Positions 22,838-30,226 of a stretch of DNA of 49,634 bases are shown here, piece by piece. The stretch comes from an uncultured Microcaldota archaeon (GTDB lineage Archaea; Micrarchaeota; Micrarchaeia; Norongarragalinales; CAINOH01), in NCBI GenBank assembly GCA_903851445.1, contig CAINOH010000014.1:1-49634 (forward strand), written 5' to 3'. Numbering within the stretch: position 1 is the stretch's first letter; each line of letters begins with the position of its first letter. The notes below the pieces were generated by a model. It was given only the letters and a program-made list of their open reading frames with translations. It made no database searches and was not told where the DNA came from. Position numbers and translations under genes: made by a program.

Positions 22838-24283
22838 TTATTTGTTTTTGGCAGCAGGTTTTGCTGAAGATGCCACAACGGAATTTATTTTCCTTGCCAT
22901 CCCAAGGGCCTTTTCCTTTGCAAGGCCGGTGTGAGTAGAAGCGTCAAGCAACGCCGGAACCTCAACGGCCTTTACGTACTTCGTAATCCTGCCATCGTAG
23001 CGCAAGACGTCAGCCAGCGGGTTCGGCTTGCCAACCTTGACCGCTTCCCAGGCCTTCATGCACGCCTCGCGGATGACTTCGTGCATCTGCTGCCGGTCAG
23101 CGCCCCTGCGGCCAAGCTCTGCAAGGAGCTTTTCGGTTCCCGAGAATTGCGAGTAGTCTGAAAAGTTCTTCCCAATCTTGTCGTAGTTGATGACCAAGCC
23201 GGAAAGCACTTTGTTTGCCGTCAGGAGCATCTCGTCAAGCGCAAGGAAAGCCTCGGGGATTGCAATCCGGCGGTTGGCCGAATCATCCAAAGTGCGCTCG
23301 AGTATTGCGTTCGAAGCGTTCTCGATTGCGGTTTGCGGCATTGCCTGCACGAAACGCGCAAGAGAGCAGATTTTCTCGCTTGCAATCGGGTTTCGCTTGA
23401 ACGGCATCGCGCTTGAGCCGACCTGCTTCTTGCCGAACGGCTCGGAAAGCTCGCCGAAAAGCGGCGACTGGAGGATGCGAAAATCAAGTGCCATCTTGCT
23501 AAGGGACTGCGAAGCCTGCGCCAAGGCACAGAGCAGCTGGTAGTCCTGCTTTCGCGGGTAAGTCTGGGTTGAGACTTCGAAAGCATTCAGGCCTAGCTGC
23601 TTCATCGCGTATTCTTCCATCTGGCCCGGACTCAACTTCGAACCCTTCAGGACTTCAACGTAAGATGCGGAGGTTCCGACCGCGCCCTTGAACCCCTTTC
23701 CCTTAAGGTTCTTCTCAAGGGCGTCGATTGTCTCCAAGTCTGACAGAAGGTCCTGCGCGTAAATTGAGAAGCGGTAGCCAATGGTAGTGGGCTCAGCTGG
23801 CTGGATGTGCGTGTAGGCCATGCAGGGCTTTCCGGCGTTCTCCTCGATGATTCTTGCCAAGGAGCCCAGGACTTCGATAATCCGGGCCTTTATGATTGCC
23901 AATGCCTGCTTTTGCTGGAGGATTTGGGCGTTCCCGAGGATGTCCTCGCTGGTTGCGCCAAGGTGGATTTTCTTGCCACCCTTCCTGCACTGCTCGGAAA
24001 AGCACCGGATTTCAGCAACAACGTCGTGGTCAGTCTCCTTTTCGATTTCCAGGCTCCTTGCAACGTCGATTTTGTCACAATGGGCCAGGACGTCTGCCAG
24101 TTCGTCCTTTGAGAAGATTCCCGCCTTGCCCTGGGCTGTTGCAAGCGCGCACCAGACCGTTCTCATCGAAAGCCGGGCGTTGCGCTCGGAGAACGCCTCG
24201 CGCATCGCTGGCGAGCCGTATCTTGCGTAGAATACCGAAGAAAAAGAACTAATCGGGTCCTGTTGTTTTGCGTCCAAGTCCAT
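22838..24283 (-). CDS. purB: Adenylosuccinate lyase
   Basis: 481 residues of the fumarase/aspartase superfamily. It acts twice in the pathway, on SAICAR and on adenylosuccinate. Signature loop GSSAMPFKRNPIASEKI, with upstream catalytic regions TDHDVVAEIRCF, HLGATSEDILGNA and CMAYTHIQPAEPTTIGYRF. It is the first gene of the purine operon. The ATG is 26 nt after a TTTAAAT box with no ribosome binding site, so the operon mRNA probably begins at this start codon. Confidence 0.96.
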   Translation of the reverse strand: MDLDAKQQDPISSFSSVFYARYGSPAMREAFSERNARLSMRTVWCALATAQGKAGIFSKDELADVLAHCDKIDVARSLEIEKETDHDVVAEIRCFSEQCRKGGKKIHLGATSEDILGNAQILQQKQALAIIKARIIEVLGSLARIIEENAGKPCMAYTHIQPAEPTTIGYRFSIYAQDLLSDLETIDALEKNLKGKGFKGAVGTSASYVEVLKGSKLSPGQMEEYAMKQLGLNAFEVSTQTYPRKQDYQLLCALAQASQSLSKMALDFRILQSPLFGELSEPFGKKQVGSSAMPFKRNPIASEKICSLARFVQAMPQTAIENASNAILERTLDDSANRRIAIPEAFLALDEMLLTANKVLSGLVINYDKIGKNFSDYSQFSGTEKLLAELGRRGADRQQMHEVIREACMKAWEAVKVGKPNPLADVLRYDGRITKYVKAVEVPALLDASTHTGLAKEKALGMARKINSVVASSAKPAAKNK

Positions 24284-24303
24284 GAAAGATAATGAACTTG
24301 AAG

Positions 24304-24315
24304 CGATTTAAAGGT
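24304..24315 (-). promoter_or_regulatory. TATA-like promoter of the purine operon
   Basis: On the minus strand CCTTTAAATCG (purine-rich BRE-like flank plus TATA box) is centred 26 nt before the purB ATG. All twelve downstream same-strand genes have gaps of 39 nt or less or overlap, so this may drive the entire purB-to-trmI unit. Confidence 0.6.
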
Positions 24316-24381
24316 TTAGAGACGCCCGACTTTGAGGTTAAAATAATTAGGCATCCCAATAAATTAGCCATATTCTCAATT

Positions 24382-24455
24382 GCCTCAGTAGCACAGCCTG
24401 GTAGTGCGATTGCCTTGTAAGCAATAGGTCGAGGGTTCAAATCCCTTCTGAGGCT
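24382..24455 (+). tRNA. tRNA-Thr (anticodon TGT)
   Basis: 74 nt. Acceptor GCCTCAG/CTGAGGC pairs fully, with discriminator T. The anticodon stem ATTGC/GCAAT encloses CTTGTAA, giving TGT. The T arm is GAGGG TTCAAAT CCCTT. No intron. It is immediately followed, after 3 nt, by the first copy of a long direct repeat. Confidence 0.95.
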
Positions 24456-24458
24456 TAT

Positions 24459-24524
24459 AGACCCACCCCCTGCCAAAATAATGGACGAAAACGGCTTAGA
24501 AAAAGCTATTCATGCGACAGAGCA
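24459..24524 (+). repeat. Direct repeat, copy 1 (next to tRNA-Thr)
   Basis: Matches 26086-26152 with one C insertion in a poly-C run and one A/G substitution. It begins AGACCCACCCCC and ends GCGACAGAGCA. The copies are 1.63 kb apart and bracket the transglutaminase-like gene and a transposase remnant. The repeat contains an open frame, MDENGLEKAIHATEH, in phase with the downstream gene. Confidence 0.9.
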
Positions 24525-24536
24525 TATTTTTATTAT
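24524..24536 (+). promoter_or_regulatory. TATA-like box for the transglutaminase-like gene
   Basis: The AT-rich ATATTTTTATTAT begins exactly where repeat copy 1 ends and lies about 26 nt before the GTG at 24556. This favours that GTG over the ATG inside the repeat. Confidence 0.45.
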
Positions 24537-24555
24537 CGCCCTTTCTGATAAGTGC

Positions 24556-25845
24556 GTGAAGCACTGTCCCGAATGCGGAAGCAAGCTGCCCCGGCGCAAC
24601 CCCAAGCACTGTCCCGAATGCGGTACGGCTCTTGCCACTGGTGCCAACGGGCCGGCAGCCGGGACCGATGCAAATGCCGCGGTGCAGCCGGCGCAGCCAC
24701 CCGGAAGCAGCCGGCCGGTTGAGCAGAACAACGGGGCAAAAGTCGCAACCATAGTCGGTTCGGTCGTCCTATCCCTATTGATAGTAATCATTATATTCGC
24801 AGTTTCGCAATTTCAACCAGACGCGCAACAAGATATTTTTCCTACAGTTTTTCCAAGCATACCCGCGTCAAATGCGCCATATTGCGGGGATGGATTGTGC
24901 CAATCCGGCGAAAATTGCGCTTCCTGCCCCGGTGATTGCGGGGGTTGCCTTACTTCAACGCCAAAACCGGCAGATGTGCAGTATCGCCCTGATGTCCAGC
25001 TTGTAGTAAATTATTCCCAGCAACTCCAGGGATTGGCCACAAAAAACGGTTGGTGTGATTATAAAATCAACCCCGATATATCGATTAAGACGCAGGCCAA
25101 CGCCATAATCCCGAAAACCGGCTCGGGTTCGTTCAATTATTTGGATAATTCAATAGCCATCTACAAGTGGGTAAAGGAAAACATCCAATACGAACTTGGC
25201 TCATCGTCGTATTCATCCCAAACGGACATGGAAACGCTTACCGTGCGCGGGGGAAAATGCGACGAGCAGGCGCGACTTTTGGCATCATTAATTTTGTCCG
25301 TAGGCGGCATAGCCCGGGTCATAACGATATCCGAGTGCTCCCACGCGTTTGCGGAAGTGTTCTTTCCAATAACCGACGAGTCCGATAAGACGGTTATTTT
25401 TCAAAAAATACGGCAAGAGTTTAACATCAAAGCGTCCGACATGTATTCTTCCAACGATACGGATGCAAACATCCACGGCATCTGGATACCTTTCGACACG
25501 GCGGGCACTACGAGCCCGGGCCAGATTTTAAGCGAATGCTTACCATCTTATACCAAGGGAAGCACCAAATTTTTCTGCCCAAACCCGTGTGCCAGCCAAC
25601 CCGATAATTTGTATTTTTATGTTGAAAAAAACAATTGTTGGCGTGCGTGTCCTCCCGGCACCCGTACATACCGCGGATCACAGTATATCTGCCATGCCTG
25701 CCCGAGCGATTATCCCTTTTCATATCCCGGGGACCCGTACCTCTGCCATTCTTGTTCGCCTAGCACCCCCTGGTTTTACAACGGATTGTGCTACGGCAAC
25801 TGCCCGTCCGGGACGCGCGGCAATACTGATAATTACTGCGTGTAA
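24556..25845 (+). CDS. Membrane-anchored transglutaminase-like protein with zinc-ribbon head and Cys-rich tail
   Basis: 429 residues from the chosen GTG. Order: double zinc ribbon (CPECGSKLP and CPECGTALA, 5-24), Pro/Gly linker, one transmembrane helix (64-85), a DPANN-style Cys cluster (YCGDGLCQSGENCASC), a transglutaminase-like domain and a Cys-rich tail with repeated CxxC pairs. The triad appears complete: Cys235 in RGGKCDEQAR, His263 in CSHAFAEVFF, Asp314 in IWIPFDTAG. Such domains act as proteases, amidases or cross-linkers; the outside location suggests work on surface proteins. The GTG gives MKHCPECG, the normal zinc-ribbon start, and lies at leaderless distance from a TATA box. An in-frame ATG at 24481 within the repeat would add 25 residues. 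Its low-GC codon usage differs from its neighbours. Confidence 0.8.
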   Translation: MKHCPECGSKLPRRNPKHCPECGTALATGANGPAAGTDANAAVQPAQPPGSSRPVEQNNGAKVATIVGSVVLSLLIVIIIFAVSQFQPDAQQDIFPTVFPSIPASNAPYCGDGLCQSGENCASCPGDCGGCLTSTPKPADVQYRPDVQLVVNYSQQLQGLATKNGWCDYKINPDISIKTQANAIIPKTGSGSFNYLDNSIAIYKWVKENIQYELGSSSYSSQTDMETLTVRGGKCDEQARLLASLILSVGGIARVITISECSHAFAEVFFPITDESDKTVIFQKIRQEFNIKASDMYSSNDTDANIHGIWIPFDTAGTTSPGQILSECLPSYTKGSTKFFCPNPCASQPDNLYFYVEKNNCWRACPPGTRTYRGSQYICHACPSDYPFSYPGDPYLCHSCSPSTPWFYNGLCYGNCPSGTRGNTDNYCV

Positions 25846-25861
25846 TTTGGAACGTACGCGC

Positions 25862-26104
25862 TCAAGCCCAATAGAAAGCCTTGCGGGACGCCATTCCGGT
25901 ATTGTCTTTGATGCGCGAGATGAAGTCTATGAACGAGTCCGGATACTCGAACCGGCCGCCGCGCTTGTCCGCGTTCATACGACCAAGTTCGCCTTCCCGT
26001 GACTGGAAGGCGTTCGGGAGTGCTAAGAGTACTCCCCGTTCGATGTACTTGTCGTCTACCGCTGACAAAGGCCCTGCACCCCGCAAGACCCACCCCCCTG
26101 CCAA
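25862..26104 (-). pseudogene. N-terminal fragment of an IS5-type transposase
   Basis: The minus strand encodes an 80-residue frame containing DDKYIERGVLLALPNAF, then GRMNADKRGGRFEYPDSFID. This resembles the N-terminus of archaeal IS5-family transposases, which read RMN..KRGRPFEYPDSFI. The conserved continuation and the whole DDE catalytic domain are absent; the frame ends SRKAFYWA. No terminal inverted repeats were found. This is a decayed insertion-sequence remnant lying just inside direct repeat copy 2. The family assignment is from memory of the motif. Confidence 0.55.
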
Positions 26105-26152
26105 AGTAATGGACGAAAACGGCTTAGAAAAAGCTATTCATGCGACAGAGCA
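26086..26152 (+). repeat. Direct repeat, copy 2
   Basis: 67 bp nearly identical to 24459-24524. Downstream of it the peptide frame (MDENGLEKAIHATEHFFH) stops at once, so this copy is not part of a longer gene. The stretch 26153-26231 holds nothing further that can be recognised. Confidence 0.9.
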
Positions 26153-26231
26153 CTTTTTTCATTAAACGTCAATACGTATGATAATAATTTCAGGGTATGC
26201 TCTTCTCCGAATAAAGCCGTTTCGGACCGAT

Positions 26232-27323
26232 CTATCGGTTCTCTGCCGGGCAAGAAACTACCAATTTTTGTTCAGCCAGAATTTCGGAACCAGGCCCATC
26301 GCTCATCTTCGCATCAAAGGCGACGTTGAGGTCGTCTGGCAAGTATTCTCCTGGGAAGGACGGGCGGATATCGGACCATTGCGCGGTTTCGGAGCTGTTG
26401 GCTGGCCTTCTGCAGCTGTGCGACTGTTTTTCATAATCAGGTTCTGTCGTCCATGCGCCGCAGGAGAAACTCCCGTCCCAGCTCGGAACAATTGGCGAAT
26501 CCTGCAGGTAAAAGTGAATGAATTCGGGGCCAGTCATGGTGCCGGATATCCGCATACTGTAGGTATGGGCGAATCTCCACCCCTCCTTCTTCGCTTGGTC
26601 CGAGGGCCCATAGTATGTAAGTATCGTGCAGGAGCTGTCATCGATTGTGACTTTTATGTTATTGACAACGCACTTGCTCGCGAAGCAGATGTTATTGTCA
26701 TGGCAGTCCTCGTCAACTTCGCATTTTACACACTTGCCGTTCTTGCACAGGTTGCTCTCGCACTGCGAGTCCGTGCATTGCGGCTGCGGCCTGGCCTTGC
26801 AGACGCCCGACTCGCAGTAGCCCGTGTTGCAGTCAGCATCCTCCGTGCAACCAGTCGGTGCAGGCGACGTTGGCGCTGGGTTGATGGTCAGCGTCGTTGT
26901 CTGGCACTCCTGGTTCCCGTCAAGATCCTTTGCGCACACCGAGAACGTTCGCGTTCCTTCCGCAGTCGGCGTGCCGCTCAACACGCCATTCATGTTCAGC
27001 GAAATCCCGAATGGCGGGAAACCTGTGCCGGAACCAAGCGTGAATGAGTATGGGGGGTGCCCTCCTGTCGGATTTGTCGTCTCCTTGATTCCGCCGCACT
27101 GGTCGCTTGTGCTTTTGAGGTCCGGCTTGCAGAAGGAATAGCTGTAAGGTACACCAACAGTTCCATCTGTGGGCGCCGTGAACGCCGTGAACGCTATCGT
27201 CGTGGATGGCAGAGGGATAGGGATAGGCGATTCCGGATTCGTGCAACCCGCGAGAAGAACTGAGAAGAGCAACAGCGGTAAGATCAATTTCCCTGCGATA
27301 TGCGAATCGGAAATTGTTTTCAC
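26232..27323 (-). CDS. Cys-rich lipoprotein with an Ig/cadherin-like domain
   Basis: 363 residues. A signal peptide ends in lipobox LLAGC, so the protein should be lipid-anchored outside the cell. Residues ~40-150 contain a putative Ig-like domain of the He_PIG/cadherin-like type (GHPPYSFTLGSGTGFPPFGI, NGVLSGTPTAEGTRTFSV). A Cys-rich module follows (CTEDADCNTGYCESGVC, CTDSQCESNLCKNGKCVKC), like the short disulfide-rich repeats of many DPANN surface proteins. The last ~130 residues are not recognised and contain four more Cys. The GTG start overlaps the stop of a 59-codon gene by GTGA, so translation is probably coupled. A binding or scaffold role is likely; no enzyme motif is seen. Confidence 0.8.
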   Translation of the reverse strand: MKTISDSHIAGKLILPLLLFSVLLAGCTNPESPIPIPLPSTTIAFTAFTAPTDGTVGVPYSYSFCKPDLKSTSDQCGGIKETTNPTGGHPPYSFTLGSGTGFPPFGISLNMNGVLSGTPTAEGTRTFSVCAKDLDGNQECQTTTLTINPAPTSPAPTGCTEDADCNTGYCESGVCKARPQPQCTDSQCESNLCKNGKCVKCEVDEDCHDNNICFASKCVVNNIKVTIDDSSCTILTYYGPSDQAKKEGWRFAHTYSMRISGTMTGPEFIHFYLQDSPIVPSWDGSFSCGAWTTEPDYEKQSHSCRRPANSSETAQWSDIRPSFPGEYLPDDLNVAFDAKMSDGPGSEILAEQKLVVSCPAENR

Positions 27324-27499
27324 AAAATGGTTATTGGAAGCCTAATTATAACTCTTCCGCACGCGATGTCATTGCCTAGGATATTATAGGTGATTTTGCC
27401 GCACATCATGCACTCGTTTTTCCTCAGCGGGTTGTCCTGGTAGTGCCTCTCAAGCGCATTGCGGTATTGTCCTTTGTTGGTTTTCTGAAGTCTTGCCAT
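27320..27499 (-). CDS. Small CxxC protein coupled to the lipoprotein
   Basis: 59 residues: a basic N-terminus MARLQKTNKGQYRNALERHY, then RKNECMMCGKITYN with one CxxC pair, a further Cys in DIACGRVIIR and a hydrophobic end. It may bind zinc or another metal as a half-site, possibly as a dimer. The stop overlaps the lipoprotein GTG by four bases, which supports it as a real gene. Not recognised as a known family. The rest of the 324-bp gap holds only a hairpin at 27612-27637. Confidence 0.5.
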   Translation of the reverse strand: MARLQKTNKGQYRNALERHYQDNPLRKNECMMCGKITYNILGNDIACGRVIIRLPITIL

Positions 27500-27611
27500 A
27501 TTCCAGGCAATATTCCCGCGAGAATTTAGGGATGGGTTAAAACTCGGCGTTTGGTGCAGGTTGAGAAAGCGAGATTAAGACGAGTTGCTCTTGCTGGAAA
27601 GAGGAAAGGCG

Positions 27612-27637
27612 ACCTTCCGAAAATATTTCCGGAAGGT
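27612..27637 (-). terminator. Hairpin downstream of the beta-propeller gene
   Basis: ACCTTCCG and CGGAAGGT pair around a 10-nt AT-rich loop, just after the stop at 27648. Only short pyrimidine runs follow on the minus strand, so termination is likely but not certain. Confidence 0.45.
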
Positions 27638-27647
27638 AAAGGTGATG

Positions 27648-29597
27648 CTATCTTCTTGAGAATTCGCGCACGTAGTCGTCCCCGTACGCCGCGAGTATCC
27701 TGCTTCCGTCCGCTGACATGAACGTTCCCATCGTCCCTCGCTGGGTGTTGTCGCTGGCCTTGTAGCCTATTCCCGCCCATTTTTGTGCAAGGGCGGGGTC
27801 GTCATTTGCAGGCGCGGTGTTTCCAAAAAGCGTGTTGCCCTTGTCGTCCAGCACTTGCAGCAGGTTCTGGGGTGCGCCACCGACCGCGATGGTCTTTCCG
27901 TCCGCGCTCATTGAAAGCGCGTTGAACGCGGCATTGTTGCTTGCGATGCGCTTGCGCCAGTACACGCCGCCGGTTGCCGTATCAACGTAGTACACCCAGC
28001 CCTGCATCGTGGAAAACGCCAGTTTGGAGCCGTCGGCGCTGATTGCGCCTGCATAAGGCGCGTGGTCTGGCACGCGGAAGGACCACCTTTCCTTTCCGGA
28101 CGGGTCGAAGGAATATATTGTGCGGCCCTTGCCGGTTGCGTACGTGTTGCCGTTGCCGTCCATCTCAAGCACGAATGGGAACTCGCCTATCCGGTTCTCC
28201 CACAGTTTTTTGCCGCTTGCAGTCTCGTACATTTCCAGGACGCCGTCGCTTCCGCCAACTACTAGGCGCGAATCGTCTGCTGAAAAACGGGCGTTTCGCA
28301 GCCAGGCGAAATCCCCTTCAAAGCCGCGCACAAGTTCGCCTGTCGAGGCGTTTAGCAGGACGAAGGCGTACCTGCTTGAGGGAGCCGCAACCAGCGGGCC
28401 AGTCAGGACGAGTTTGCCGTCGTGTGAAATCTCCACCCAGCGGCGCATGTTTCCTGTCGGGTCCCTTGCTGACCATTTCAGGGAAACGTTGCCTGCAGAA
28501 ATGCCCAGCGCATATACGTAACCGTCGCTGCACGCGGCTGCGACGGTCTTCCCGTCCGAAGACATTGACACGCCCCAGCATTCGTTCTGCGTTGCCTGCG
28601 AAAACACCTGCTTCCCGGTTTTTGCGTCAAAGACGAAGAATAGCGAAGGGACGTTCAATTCGGGCGAGTGCTTTGCCTGCACTGCCACCGCATAGTTCCA
28701 GTCCTTGTCAGCTGCCACGCGGAAGAAACCGTACGGCTCTGAAACGTTGCTTTCCCAGTCAAGCGCGTATGATGCGCTTCTTGAAAACGGCGAAAGCAGG
28801 ATGTCCACCTGCAATTTCTCCCCGCGCATGGGTGAAACGTTTCCAAGGTACAAGTAGCCATATCCTGGATAGCTGATGGTAATGGAATAATTAAGCGACC
28901 TGTAATTGCCAGACGCGGGCCCGAGAAATGAAGCTATGTCGTCCACTCCCGGCACTGCAACCGCGTAATTGCCGTTCCAATCGGTTTTTGCTTCGTAGGC
29001 GCCCCGGCCCGAAAACAAGTTTACCACCACATCCGCACCGAAAACCGGGTTGCCAGTGGCTTTGTCGCTCACCCGCCCGTAAACAATCGCTGACTTGGTG
29101 AGGTTTTCGTCCCGGTCCGAGCCCCGGAAAAGCGTGATGTTGGCCGTTGCCTTGTCGGACTTGTCCGGCTTTTGCCAGAAGTCAAACAGGAGATCCGCCT
29201 GGCCAGGCTCGTCGTTGGATGCGAAATAGTGGAGTGTTTTCTCCTCGCCCGGCGCCAGCGTGAAACTTTCGTTCTGGTAGAAGAATAACTGCCAAGTGAA
29301 CGCCGGCGGGGTGGATGCCAAAGTTGCAGAAAGCGTCTCGTTATGCACGCCGTTGTTCCTTGCCCGGATGAAAAAGTCCACACCGAGGGAAATGACGTCA
29401 TAGGATGCGGCGACCGAGTAATAGCTGATTTCGATGTTGCCAACTGCCAGCGTCTTATTCTCGCCGATTACCCGCGGCTGCATCACAGGATTGGACAGGT
29501 CCGGCTCAACCTGCGAAGGCGGCTGGCCGACGTTTGCGCAACCAAGAAGAAGAATCGCGAAAAGAAGCAGGACCGGAACGGCAGGGCGCCAGAGCAA
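27648..29597 (-). CDS. Lipoprotein with a beta-propeller (PQQ/WD40-like repeats)
   Basis: 649 residues. The signal peptide ends in lipobox LLLGC. Residues ~40-160 form a CARDB/NEW3-like beta domain (FFIRARNNGVHNETLSATL, LAPGEEKTLHYF). Next is a carboxypeptidase-regulatory-like domain (VYGRVSDKATGNPVFGADVV, TDWNGNYAVAVPG). From ~290 on there are blade repeats of the form MSSDGKTVAAACSDGYVYAL, SADDSRLVVGGSDGVLEMY and SADGSKLAFSTMQGWVYYVD, giving a propeller of about seven blades. No catalytic motif is evident, so a binding or assembly role outside the membrane is likely. The palindromic site at 29676-29717 lies in its promoter region. Confidence 0.85.
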   Translation of the reverse strand: MLWRPAVPVLLLFAILLLGCANVGQPPSQVEPDLSNPVMQPRVIGENKTLAVGNIEISYYSVAASYDVISLGVDFFIRARNNGVHNETLSATLASTPPAFTWQLFFYQNESFTLAPGEEKTLHYFASNDEPGQADLLFDFWQKPDKSDKATANITLFRGSDRDENLTKSAIVYGRVSDKATGNPVFGADVVVNLFSGRGAYEAKTDWNGNYAVAVPGVDDIASFLGPASGNYRSLNYSITISYPGYGYLYLGNVSPMRGEKLQVDILLSPFSRSASYALDWESNVSEPYGFFRVAADKDWNYAVAVQAKHSPELNVPSLFFVFDAKTGKQVFSQATQNECWGVSMSSDGKTVAAACSDGYVYALGISAGNVSLKWSARDPTGNMRRWVEISHDGKLVLTGPLVAAPSSRYAFVLLNASTGELVRGFEGDFAWLRNARFSADDSRLVVGGSDGVLEMYETASGKKLWENRIGEFPFVLEMDGNGNTYATGKGRTIYSFDPSGKERWSFRVPDHAPYAGAISADGSKLAFSTMQGWVYYVDTATGGVYWRKRIASNNAAFNALSMSADGKTIAVGGAPQNLLQVLDDKGNTLFGNTAPANDDPALAQKWAGIGYKASDNTQRGTMGTFMSADGSRILAAYGDDYVREFSRR

Positions 29598-29675
29598 GCA
29601 AAACCACCGAATGGCTGATACGGCTTACGAATATAAGGAATGCCCTAAGACAGTAGCCGTCCCTGGCGAGCACTT

Positions 29676-29717
29676 ATAGTTATCACACTTTATTGCCGGT
29701 AAATGTGTGATAACTAT
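29676..29717. promoter_or_regulatory. 13-bp perfect inverted repeat, candidate operator
   Basis: ATAGTTATCACAC at 29676-29688 and its exact complement GTGTGATAACTAT at 29705-29717 are separated by 16 nt. On the minus strand AACTATAAG at its downstream edge could be the TATA box of the beta-propeller gene starting at 29597. A repressor bound here would block transcription. It could also form an RNA hairpin, but it has no T-tract. Confidence 0.55.
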
Positions 29718-29747
29718 GCTAATTCTGCCTTCCCTTCTGAGGCTTGG

Positions 29748-29779
29748 AAATAAAAAAGGAAGAGCCCCGACTGGGCTCT
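29748..29779 (-). terminator. Terminator of the UPF0132-like gene
   Basis: On the minus strand AGAGCCC and GGGCTCT form a stem with a short loop, followed by TCCTTTTTTATTT. It is located just downstream of the stop at 29802. Confidence 0.7.
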
Positions 29780-29801
29780 TTGTTCTTCTTCGTGAACGTT
29801 C

Positions 29802-30131
29802 CTATTTTTTGTACCCTGATTGGCTTGCGGCGTAATCGCCAACAACTGGCGCCACGATGTCCTTCCCCTCGGACGCATTATACCCGAGGTACAGGCAATA
29901 GAGCCAGATTAAGAGACTGGCAACGGTTGAAAGCCATCCGGATATCATGCCTAGTACCCAGGAAACTATGAGTGCAATGATTCCAAGGAGTATGGCTTGA
30001 ATCGCGTGGAATTTCATCCGCTTGTCCTGATTCCCTGCGGTAAAATAGGCGATGATCCCGGACAGCCATTCAAAGATGTACACTATAAAGTACCAAAAGC
30101 CGTTTTCACTTTTACTCGCTCCTTTTGCCAT
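29802..30131 (-). CDS. UPF0132/DUF4870-like small membrane protein
   Basis: 109 residues with three hydrophobic helices. FEWLSGIIAYFTAGNQDKRM followed by KFHAIQAILLGI is the signature of the UPF0132/Tic20-like family, in which the 'KFHAxQA' segment sits between helices 1 and 2. A further helix pair ends in YLGYNASEGKDIVAPVVGD. Function is unknown in archaea. It is transcribed alone with its own terminator between the two large surface-protein genes. Confidence 0.8.
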   Translation of the reverse strand: MAKGASKSENGFWYFIVYIFEWLSGIIAYFTAGNQDKRMKFHAIQAILLGIIALIVSWVLGMISGWLSTVASLLIWLYCLYLGYNASEGKDIVAPVVGDYAASQSGYKK

Positions 30132-30226
30132 ACCCCAACCGCCTCTCCCTTGAATTTACTGCAATAAGTTGGGAAGACGGCTGCGACTTTTAAGTATGCC
30201 GGTCGTTATAAAGAAAGCCCTGTGCA

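Noticed and set aside
24382-26152. Classic tRNA-targeted integrative element
   Set aside because: The repeat does not include the tRNA 3' end and no integrase gene is present in the bracketed 1.6 kb, so only a weaker duplication/insertion claim is made.
26178-27047. 289-codon plus-strand frame opposite the Cys-rich lipoprotein
   Set aside because: The minus strand has a signal peptide, lipobox and disulfide modules; the plus frame has none.
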